This document shows positions 8,670 through 15,957 of a DNA stretch of 16,108 nucleotides, piece by piece. Both the position numbers and the translations under genes were made by a program. Source of the DNA: Physocladia obscura (Eukaryota; Chytridiomycota; Chytridiomycetes; Chytridiales; Chytriomycetaceae); NCBI GenBank assembly GCA_027596945.1, contig JADGJH010000612.1:1-16108 (forward strand). The letters run 5' to 3'. How positions within the stretch are numbered: the first letter of the stretch is position 1; each line of letters starts with the position of its first letter. The notes under the pieces were generated by a model. The model searched no databases, was not told the DNA's origin, and saw only the letters and a list, made by a program, of their open reading frames with translations.

Positions 8670-8707
8670 AATAAAGTGTAATTCAAATTCTCTTCAAACA
8701 CTTTATT
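8670..8707. terminator. Hairpin with AATAAA on both strands (candidate shared poly(A) region)
   Basis: AATAAAGTGT (8670-8679) and its exact reverse complement ACACTTTATT (8698-8707) flank an 18-base loop. Each strand thus carries AATAAA: on plus about 90 bases after the TGA of the NACHT locus, on minus about 22 bases after the TGA of the decayed gene ending at 8729. This layout fits convergent transcripts that share one polyadenylation/3'-end region. Sequence only; no transcript evidence is available. Confidence 0.5.
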
Positions 8708-8728
8708 CATCAAGATAAGACTTTTCAT

Positions 8729-9373
8729 TCACAGCATAATGGAACGTAAACCAGATTCCCACCTGATAAGTTGTGTATTTGTCTCCTTTTTTATATAGTT
8801 GTTCACACCCAACAACTGCACTTCTGCCATGCCTTCCTGCGCAACTGAATTGAGTCTGTCAGTTTCAGGAACGTAACTTAACACAAGATGTTTAAAAACT
8901 TGTAAAATTATGTTCAATAAATGTATTGTTCTTTCCAATGCTAATTGGCCTTGGTTGTCCTCACTTGGAAGCTCCTCTTAAAGCTCCATACAACCCTTCC
9001 CATCTTTTTTTGCCGTATATAGTTTCATCCCTTGTCAGTATTCTCCAATGAAACAAGTTCAGGAAGCAACTCGGTCACCTGAATTGTTGCTGACAGCGTG
9101 CGTGGAGAGCGTTCACAATTGAAATTGCTATTTGGGTTGTTCACCAGAAATTCATGAGGAACAACCTGGTTTTAGCCAGTATAGGCGATGTTGATGGGAG
9201 ATGGATTGTCTGCACATGGTTGGTAGTCATGTGATGATTATTTGGCTGTTGTACTGGATATAGAAACGTGTTGGAAGACAACTTTGAGTTTTTCATGAAA
9301 ACAAGTTCCAGTTGTCAAGCGAACCACAGAAATTTTTTGGCAGTATACCTTGTCCAATTTTTTTCGTTTTTAC
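8729..9373 (-). pseudogene. Decayed minus-strand gene, unknown family
   Basis: From 9373 leftward one frame reads KVYCQKISVVRLTTG, HEKLKVVFQHVSISSTTAK, a TAA, SSHDYQPCADNPSPINIAYTG, a TAA, then QVVPHEFLVNNPNSNFNCE and IQVTELLPELVSLENT, to a TGA at 9025-9027. A frameshift gives YGKKRWEGLYGALRGAS and another leads into EELPSEDNQGQLALERTIHL and onward to a TGA at 8729-8731, with AATAAA soon after. The composition between breaks is clearly protein-like, so this was a gene or an exon set. No domain was recognised. It lies antisense between the last two candidate exons of the NACHT locus. Confidence 0.5.
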
Positions 9374-9382
9374 TTGTTTCAG

Positions 9383-9452
9383 ATTCCATCAGTATGAAGA
9401 TCGAGGTAAAGCAGAGAAAGCTCAGAAGCTTGCTATTAGTTTATTGACTTGA
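9383..9452 (+). other. Candidate terminal exon of the NACHT locus
   Basis: After a pyrimidine-rich tract and CAG (9380-9382), a short open block reads FHQYEDRGKAEKAQKLAISL and ends in TGA at 9450-9452. It joins in phase to the GTGAGT donor at 8576 and would replace the stop at 8577. The putative intron is about 800 bp, far longer than the others in this locus, and holds the antisense relic at 8729-9373. It may be a real exon separated by an insertion, or chance. Its stop would overlap the 3' end of the membrane-protein gene on the other strand by 12 bases. Confidence 0.3.
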
Positions 9453-10718
9453 TGAGTTTTCCACAAAATACTTCAGCACAAGCGCTGGGTACACCAAAAT
9501 CACTCCACCATACAAAACAAATCCACCAAAATTCATCAGCGACCGCAAACGCCTTGGGATCCCGGATGCTTCCATCTGACCTGTCGTGTGGTAAGACAGA
9601 ATGGGAAGCATTCCAACAAACAGCCAAACAAATGCCCACTTTCCATACACGTCATAAGTCCATCCACTTCGAAAAGCATTCCAAACGGTGACTGCAACAA
9701 TGATTCCAAAAGGAATCATCACAGCAAAATAATCCACTCTCCATTGAATATTCATCCAATCATTCTTTGCATCGACACGTGTCCCACATCTAATGTGCAG
9801 AAATGGTTTCATTTCACACGAAACTTCTTTTGTCAGGCAAATCACGCCCTTGACAGAAGATGAAGCATTTTCACACCTTGGAACAGCTACAAACACCTCT
9901 TCAATTCCAATTGACTCCACCCACACGCATTGAAACAGTGTATTCGCAATAGAACACACAGCGTACACAGCAAACAGCAGATTCGGGTCATTCATTTTCG
10001 GGAACCCATTGTTGAACGCAAACAAAGTTGTTGCCACAGCTTGAACTCCGCTACTCACAGTCCCCATCCATCCATCCTTCTTGTTGGCTTTCAAAAACTG
10101 GTCTCCACGTGCAAGCACAAGTGCATTATAAGCTTCAAGAGGACTTCTTGGGCAAATATCTGTGATTGTGAATTTGCTTCCCTTGCTATATGGAAGTCGG
10201 TCACGTGCAACTTCGTCAATTACGTCCAGGATCCATCGGCTCTCGGCTTTCGAATCCAGAAACACGCAGACAATGGACCCGTCATTTAGGGCGCACGCAA
10301 AATGCCAACGGACTGGAAACGATTTCAACGCTGCATTATGAGCAACGTGAAAGTTCTCAGGTGTTGTTGGATAGGGTTCAACTATTTCGTACTCTCCAAG
10401 CCTCCACGTTGGGATTCCCTCGTGTCGTGATTTACGCTTGCAGAACATGAAGAAACTCAGCAAGTAGCCCCACAACGACTCAGCTTCAATGCCCTCCGAT
10501 TTCAGCTGTTCTCGAATGCGTTTCATTAGACGCAGAGCTTCAATCAAACGACCAATTGAGTCTGCAACGACAAAGACTGGATTTGAGAGCGCCGTGGCAT
10601 AGTTGGTGACGGTTTTGAACGTGGACCAGTTGCTTGAGTTGGGAACGGTGAGGATGTGGGACACCAAGATTGTTACAGGATGGAAGAGCACGGAAGCGAG
10701 GGCTTCCAAGTTGGGCAT
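9441..10718 (-). CDS. Multi-pass membrane protein, unknown family, intact
   Basis: A single uninterrupted 425-residue frame runs from ATG at 10716-10718 to TAA at 9441-9443. Hydrophobic segments consistent with membrane spans lie at about residues 247-267 (LLFAVYAVCSIANTLFQ), 329-349 (YFAVMIPFGIIVAVTVW), 360-376 and 397-417, with weaker ones near 5-25 and 83-93. The middle (residues 100-235) is soluble in character and the cysteine-bearing stretch 270-320 lies between spans. No signature of a transporter, GPCR or enzyme family was recognised. It is intronless and the reading frame is free of the lesions seen next door, so it is probably under selection. AATAAA overlaps its stop codon (9440-9445 on the minus strand). 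Confidence 0.8.
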   Translation of the reverse strand: MPNLEALASVLFHPVTILVSHILTVPNSSNWSTFKTVTNYATALSNPVFVVADSIGRLIEALRLMKRIREQLKSEGIEAESLWGYLLSFFMFCKRKSRHEGIPTWRLGEYEIVEPYPTTPENFHVAHNAALKSFPVRWHFACALNDGSIVCVFLDSKAESRWILDVIDEVARDRLPYSKGSKFTITDICPRSPLEAYNALVLARGDQFLKANKKDGWMGTVSSGVQAVATTLFAFNNGFPKMNDPNLLFAVYAVCSIANTLFQCVWVESIGIEEVFVAVPRCENASSSVKGVICLTKEVSCEMKPFLHIRCGTRVDAKNDWMNIQWRVDYFAVMIPFGIIVAVTVWNAFRSGWTYDVYGKWAFVWLFVGMLPILSYHTTGQMEASGIPRRLRSLMNFGGFVLYGGVILVYPALVLKYFVENSSSQ

Positions 10719-10754
10719 TGACTATTCGAATCATGCGAATGAGGAAAGGCCGCG

Positions 10755-11256
10755 ATGTGCGCATTGCAACCAGGAAAGAGACACAAACCTAAACTTTTTT
10801 CCAAAAATGGCCACAAACAACTCAAGGACTGCTTCGTCCACAATCCTGACGATCCTGGTAGCACTCTACCGTTATTACCTCTGCGAGCATCAATGCTCCA
10901 TATCACCCCACCCTCGCCAATACGCCGCCGCCCACGGTCGCACCGCGAAAGGGAAATCCCCTTCACGTTGATTCATCCGTGTAAAAAGAACAGCAAGCCG
11001 ACTGCAGTACATATGTCGAATATTTCCGTATGTTCAAAGAGCATGTCAACTGCAACGAATCCTCAAACAACCTGACGAAAAAAGAGAAATAACGTTAACT
11101 AGAGATAATACTTGCGAAACAACGTGACCCGACGGCGAGCCGGACGTAGTCAGGGAGACAAATTCAATCGTACACTTCCCTCATCGATGGTTTGTATTGC
11201 AAGAATGGTCAGCCATGTTGCATTGCACCCGGCGAACAGAGGAAGAACAGACTAAA
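10755..11256 (+). CDS. Small two-exon candidate gene, unknown, basic and proline-rich product
   Basis: An ATG at 10755 opens a frame that reads CALQPGKRHKPKLF, DCFVHNPDDPG, TPPSPIRRRPRSHRERE, HMSNIS and reaches a GTATGT donor at 11028. A CAG acceptor at 11151-11153 joins in phase 0 to GDKFNRTLPSSMVCIARMV and ends in TAA near 11254-11256, giving about 124 residues. Unspliced, the frame would stop at 11073-11075. The start is only 36 bases from the start of the divergent membrane-protein gene, which leaves no room for two ordinary promoters; the true start may be further downstream. A shorter rival frame begins at ATG 10807 (MATNNSRTASS, good AAAATGGCC context) and stops at 10971. Confidence 0.3.
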
Positions 11257-11478
11257 AAACTGCTTCCAGTCCCTCACCGGGAGGTTTCTCATGCATTTAT
11301 TAGCTATGCAGAAACATGAATTGTATTGGTGCACGCATATTAGCGAAGAGAGAAATTTTGAAAAATTCTCACAGATGAATCATCAGGCAATGATACACTA
11401 CTGATTTGAATTTTTCACTCTCGTCACTGCGGCATCTAATGAAAAATATCCATCTTTGAATTTGGACCGAAACTTTTG

Positions 11479-11496
11479 TGGTCACAGTCGTGACCA
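11479..11496. promoter_or_regulatory. Palindrome TGGTCAC-agtc-GTGACCA upstream of the coiled-coil gene
   Basis: Seven-base perfect arms are flanked by T-rich and A-rich runs that extend the symmetry with one mismatch. The site lies about 120 bases before the ATG at 11616. A CCAAT box (GACCAATCAG, about 11504-11513) lies between it and the start. It could be a binding site for a dimeric transcription factor or an end structure of the island. Confidence 0.4.
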
Positions 11497-11615
11497 AAAC
11501 AATTGACCAATCAGAGTGAAAAAATGAAACAAAGAAACTCAAAGTCATTATTTTTCATCCAATTCAACGTTTAATTCCAAAAACTTATTTTCTTGATCAA
11601 TATTAAAAACTAGTC

Positions 11616-12355
11616 ATGAAGTGTGTTGTTCCTTCAACCAGCGTCAGATCAAAATTCTTGAAGACTCTTCCAATGGGAACTATTTACAAAGATCCGCGTA
11701 ATAACCATATTTATAAAGTGGATGAAAAAAAGATTAATTCTACGCTCTCGAAGGTGGGTGTTCCGTACTTTGGTTTTGAGGAGGCGATTGAGATTAACGT
11801 ACCCGAGAAGCACTTGAAGTTGGAGAATCCTGTTCGATTCAAGTCAACCAATCTTTGAAGGAAAAAATCAATGAATTGGAACAAACCATTATTCAACTGA
11901 AGAGCGAGTCTTTTTCCGATGAATCCAAACAGCCTTTGCGATCAAACGATGATGGTATCAAGAAGACTCCCACCAAATTCGATGAAATAGCCAAGTTGAT
12001 GGAAGGACGAGAATATTTCGAAACTGAGAGAGAGGTATTTGAGATTGAGCCCAAAGCGAAACTTGTGCTGTATTCAAAGAAAGCAGAGGGGTCAGATCAC
12101 ACCAAGATTCTTTCGAGGCTGCGACAAGAGTTGTGGACGGATACAAATGTGATTGATGAACTCACTCGGAACCAGCCAGCGATCCAAAAGAGACTATTAA
12201 AGCATCTTCAATCAGATGTTGCTGATCACAGGGTCGTTTCTTTCAAAAGGAGAAAAAGTGCTGTTTTCTTATCAATACTTTCCAAATCAAGAACGTGCCC
12301 ATTTGATATGAACTCATCATCATGTTTGATGCCATGCGCTGTGCACTTTCGATGA
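11616..12355 (+). pseudogene. Coiled-coil protein of the virus-like island, one frameshift, unknown
   Basis: The ATG at 11616 opens 80 codons (MKCVVPSTSVRSKFLKT; GTIYKDPRNNHIYKVDE; YFGFEEAIEI) and stops at 11856-11858. A one-step frame change at about 11845-11855 continues as SLKEKINELEQTIIQLKSES, a coiled-coil heptad stretch, then REYFETEREVFEIEPKAKLV and RQELWTDTNVIDELTRNQP, to TGA at 12353-12355. The two halves meet exactly, so they were probably one protein of roughly 240 residues. The last ~45 codons overlap the minus-strand RING gene and look like its shadow, so the real end may be earlier. No family was recognised. It converges on the other island genes. Confidence 0.5.
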
Positions 12356-12713
12356 AAATGTGATTGTATAGATGAAATGGATGTTATCTTTTCGCAGAAT
12401 GGGCATTTGAACTTTGAATATTGGCACTCGTCAAGATGATCATTTATATTCTTAATACTTTCACCTTACAATTCTTGTTGGGGCACGATTCCATGAATGG
12501 CTCAAGTTTTGTCTCAAGCTGTTTATTGTTGAACAAGCTGCTTGTCTTACACAATGGGCACGTGTTTCGAATTTGATGAATACATTTGCTACACACAAAG
12601 TGACTTCCACCGTTCGAGCACTGAATCATTGGTAAATTTAATTTTTCAAGGCAAACACAGCCTGTCAAGTCTGATTGCTTTACTTCTATTAAGTAACTAA
12701 TCACTTCTTCCAT
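12226..12713 (-). pseudogene. SIAH/SINA-like RING plus zinc-finger E3 ubiquitin ligase, one frameshift
   Basis: The first ATG is at 12711-12713 (MEEVISYL; a TTG lies further upstream). A RING-like motif follows: TGCVCLEKLNLPMIQCSNGG, then HFVCSKCIHQIRNTCPLC. Next come MESCPNKNCKVKV and, after a frameshift near 12460, NDHLDECQYSKFKCPFC and SHFHRKC, ending with TGA at 12226-12228. The order RING, C..C, HL..C, CPfC, HF...C is that of SIAH/SINA proteins, which ubiquitinate substrates. The usual substrate-binding beta-sandwich is absent or very short. The first RING pair is C-x-C where family members have C-x2-C, and two extra residues sit before the histidine, so zinc binding may be impaired. It overlaps the converging coiled-coil gene by about 130 bases. 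Confidence 0.6.
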
Positions 12714-12807
12714 TTTATTGTTTTTAACAATAAGCAATAAAATAGATTTTCGTAATTTGATTTTTTAAAGCACTGTAAATTTTGAGCCAATCAAATGGCT
12801 TCATTTT

Positions 12808-14431
12808 TTACACCAGTGTAAATTTTGAACCCAGCTCATTATTCTCCTTCCTCGAAATCAATCGCAAGTTCCAATAAGCATTGATGTTCTCGAAGTCGTC
12901 ATCTATGATGTGATCAGATCTCGCTCGAATATGATCAATCTCATATCCTTTCGGTACTGTACCATCTGTTATGCCCAAGTGGTCCAGCAACTCTTGTCTC
13001 TTCGAGAATGTGTGCTTCAAACAATATTCATCTGAACATCCTTTCCGAACAATATAGTTTATCACTCTGATGGCTTCAACTCTTTTCTTTCGTAATTCAT
13101 CCTTGAGTTGCCGCTTCACCTTGAACTTTCTCTTCAGCTTGTCATAATCAATATCCACTTCTTCAGGATGCTTTATACCATCATCAACAACATTAATGAA
13201 CTCCTTTTTTGTTGTTCTACTAATGGCAGTGTATCGCATATCACTTGCCATCCGACTCCATTCGTGAATCGTAAAAGGCTGATTGATTGACTCACCTTGT
13301 ACTCGATGACACGTACTACAGTAGTTGACCCAAAAGTACTTTTGAAACTGCTCTATCGTGATTACAAGCTTTTCTTTGGTCAGTGTATCTTCCAAGACCA
13401 ACGGATCGAGTTTCTTGACAGTGTATGTGGCACTGTTGATAATTTTCAATGCCTTATAATTTCTATTCGCAATCACAGGAGTACCAATCATAATGGAGAC
13501 ATCTTGTGAGTTTGGATCATCAGGGTTTTTTAATATTTTCAGCATCTTTTTCTTTTTCAACTTGTCTCGCTTCATCATAATCTCATTGATTTCTTTTTGT
13601 TTCGAATGTGTAAAAGCAATATTCACTGACGTAAACTTGTGATTGTTTTCAAAATCAGATGGCTTCAGTGTATCAACCAAATCAAAGAGTCTCGACATCG
13701 AATCATCGGAACGGTGATGCCAATGAATCAAAGTACTTTCTCCTCACCTTTTCCGCTGGGCCTAACTGGTTGTAATCACCAACTAATACATATTTAATGT
13801 TTGTTCTCAGTTTGGCATAATATAGGACTTCATATACTTCCAATTTGAGCATACTCACTTCATCAATGAAAATATACTTGTACTTTTTAGTAATCTTTAC
13901 AGCTTCTTTCATGTCGCATTTGCCATTATTGTCAATATGAAAGAAATGATGTACAGTTTGCCCATTAATGAGTCTTGCTGTTTTGTTTGTGCTAGCCAAC
14001 TTGACGTATGTGCCCTTTTCAAGTTTTTGCTCAGTGTTCTTCAATTCTGTTGATTTGCCAGACCCTGTCTTACCAGTGATTAATCTTGAGTTCAATAAAT
14101 CGTCACTGCTCTGCCACTTGTGAGTCTTGAACAAAAATTTATAATTTTGTATAAATTTTTCAGTCATCTTCCATTCATCTGGCAGCTTTTCCTTTCGATA
14201 ATTACCAATGCCTGGCTTACATTCTACATCATTGCCATCTTCCACTACAACGCTGTCACTTTTCAATCGAACAATTCTACCCCCCATTTTCATTGCCAAT
14301 TGATGTAATAACATGTTGCTGTTGTCAATAACTTGCCAGTAGATTGGAATTGTATTGAAATGCTTTATTTTATCGCGCATTGTGCGGCCTTCGAGTATTG
14401 TTGTTGGCTGTGAAAAACATATCCTTTTCAT
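12808..14431 (-). pseudogene. SF1 DNA helicase with C-terminal HNH-like nuclease domain, split by one frameshift
   Basis: The ATG at 14429-14431 opens a 242-codon frame with helicase motif I GKTGSGKST (residues 120-128), LASTNKTARLINGQTVHHF (Ia region), motif II FIDEVSML (188-195) and motif III VGDYNQLGP (217-225). It ends at 13703. The rest lies in a second frame open from 13731: RSDD..., then motif V-like STCHRVQGESIN (about 139-150 of that part) and motif VI RYTAISRTTKKE, so the set is a RecD/Pif1/Dda-like SF1 helicase that unwinds DNA 5' to 3' in its relatives. The C-terminal 45 residues (YEIDHIRARSDH... NLRLISRKENN) resemble an HNH nuclease (EIDH, NLR, eN). The two frames overlap by 29 bases. 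The join seems short between motif III and RSDD, so a deletion may have accompanied the shift. The N-terminal 90 residues may be a polymerase-like remnant (see findings). The 5' end lies 3 bases after the stop of the upstream gene. Confidence 0.75.
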
Positions 14432-14434
14432 GAT

Positions 14435-15025
14435 CTACTGGATAGTGTGTCCACTACCCCACCCCTCCACAGCATTCCGCTCTACACTTCCACTTTGAAT
14501 TTGAAAAATCAAATGCCGACACGAGAAAATGAACTTTTTATTAAAATGGCTGGAGCAGACACAGTTAATTTTAGCCGGGGCTGGAGTGGGGGGTCTAAGT
14601 TTTGCCTTCATTTCTGAGTTTTCATTCCCTTGGTATTCAGCTAGTTTTTTAGAAGCCGCAGTTTCGAACGTGTCTTCCAATTCTGAATCTGATTTTGGTA
14701 ATCGACGAGTTGTTTGCGATCCTTGTTTAGTCAGCCACCCCTTGATTTCTTCAAACTGATTGTGAATGTGTCTTCTTTTTGTGTCATTTGTTTCTGCCGT
14801 AGTAGCATCGACTTCCATTAGGTCTCTGGTTGGAGAAGTTGTTGGTGTCAGAAGAGCACCACGCGATGATCGGGGTCGAGCTATGTACAAAGAGTCAGAG
14901 TTTTTCTGCGCTTTGACTTTTCACTGTTTTGATGATGTTGGTCTAATAGTCGTTGTAACGAGTATTTGGGTGATGATTTGAGCAGACAATAAGCTGGCAC
15001 GAGTGTCTAGCTCTTTGTCAGACAT
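14435..15025 (-). pseudogene. Island protein of unknown function, with one in-frame TGA
   Basis: Leftward from an ATG at 15023-15025 the frame reads MSDKELDTRASLLSAQIITQ and so on for 34 codons to a TGA at 14921-14923. It continues in the same frame: KNSDSLYIARPRSSRGALL, SPTRDLMEVDATTAE, FEEIKGWLTKQGS, SELEDTFETAASKKL, RPPTPAPAKIN, ending at 14435-14437. The frame is open upstream to 15112. The product would be polar and probably disordered in the middle. The stop is only 3 bases from the helicase ATG, a packing typical of viral or plasmid genes. The last ~45 residues (CVCSSHFNKKFIFSCRH...) differ in character and may be read-through of non-coding sequence. No family was recognised. Confidence 0.4.
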
Positions 15026-15250
15026 AGCAGCTGTTTGCTTTATCCATCGGGTGAACGCGAGTTTAAGAGATGGACTTGGGGTGTCATTTTGAAACAATGA
15101 ACAACCAATCAAATCCTTTGAAAAAGTCTAACGGATGGATTTTTTTTACAGAGCAAGTATCCACCTAATACAGCCGAAAATCCAGGGTCCTATACTATTT
15201 GAGCGCCTCTTTACTACAAAAAACGACAAGAGACATAGTACTCAGTATCA

Positions 15251-15520
15251 TTACTGAGCTTTGTAAACAGTTGAAATTATGTCCTTAATACTATGTTTTT
15301 CTTCTTTTGAAATCCATACTAATAAAGCAATAAAACTTAGAAATCTCACAGCAACACCTCCTCTCTCTTTGCCTGTTGAAATGCGATAAGTCTTGCTAGA
15401 GCACTTGACAATTGCTTTCGCAGCATGATCAATATTGTTCAAAGCCATCCACTGTGCTAACTCTTGCTCTGAGCGAAACGTCAAAAACGCTTCCTTCGCA
15501 TCGTTTAGATGTGCCAGCAT
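15251..15520 (-). CDS. Small island protein, unknown
   Basis: An intact 89-codon frame runs from ATG at 15518-15520 to TGA at 15251-15253. It reads MLAHLNDAKEAFLTF, EQELAQWMALNNIDHAA, IVKCSSKTYRISTGKERG, then a hydrophobic stretch VRFLSFIALLVWI (about residues 58-70) that could be a membrane anchor, and ends KDIISTVYKAQ. It has the same strand as the next two island genes. No family was recognised. The interval 15026-15250 between it and the next gene holds no clear gene. Confidence 0.5.
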   Translation of the reverse strand: MLAHLNDAKEAFLTFRSEQELAQWMALNNIDHAAKAIVKCSSKTYRISTGKERGGVAVRFLSFIALLVWISKEEKHSIKDIISTVYKAQ

Positions 15521-15593
15521 AAGGCAAATTGTTGTAACCCCTACCTTTTACAATGAGACGCATGAAAAAAACCCAGTCCGAAGCCTTTGAAAT

Positions 15594-15957
15594 TTGGAGC
15601 ATTTGCATTTTGTTTTAAAATTGTATGAAACATCAAAGAAGCTGACATTTATTCTGACAAAAAAGAAAAGTAAGCGCCACTCCATCACATGTTACTTTTT
15701 AAAATTAAAAACACAAAATAAAATAGGCAGCAATAAAAATTCAGGAGATTCAAATAATGGCTTAGGAAATGCATCTTGCAAATCAGGATCAGTTCTGGAA
15801 AATAGTGCTGCAGCAACTTTTGGAAAATTATTGGATAAGAGGTATAAAGGTAACTGCTTAATTAACAGTGATAGCTGTTTGCACAAAATTATCAATGGAA
15901 TCACTGTACATTTGAAGCTGTCATCAGAACAGAAGGCAGCCTGGATTCAACAGTTGG
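15594..15957 (+). CDS. Exon(s) of an unidentified plus-strand gene
   Basis: A frame without stops crosses 15594-15989. A likely GT-AG intron at 15670-15726 (GTAAGC ... AATAG, 57 bp, a multiple of three) separates KKLTFILTKKK from SNKNSGDSNNGLGNASCKS. The second exon continues LENSAAATFGKLLDKRYKGN, LHKIINGITVHLKL, SSEQKAAWIQQL and reaches a GTAAGCC donor at 15958. The even composition and the good donor favour a real exon that continues beyond. No ATG was found for the first exon, and downstream to 16108 no matching exon could be assigned. No family was recognised. Confidence 0.4.

Noticed and set aside
9449..10450. Plus-strand frames opposite the membrane-protein gene
   Set aside because: They are shorter, overlap the intact 425-codon frame and show no domain.
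10540..10966. Minus-strand frames upstream of the membrane protein (open without ATG)
   Set aside because: They open with GTG or similar non-ATG codons and one overlaps the start of the intact gene in another phase.
13108..14308. Short plus-strand frames opposite the helicase
   Set aside because: They are complements of helicase motifs and carry no recognisable domain.
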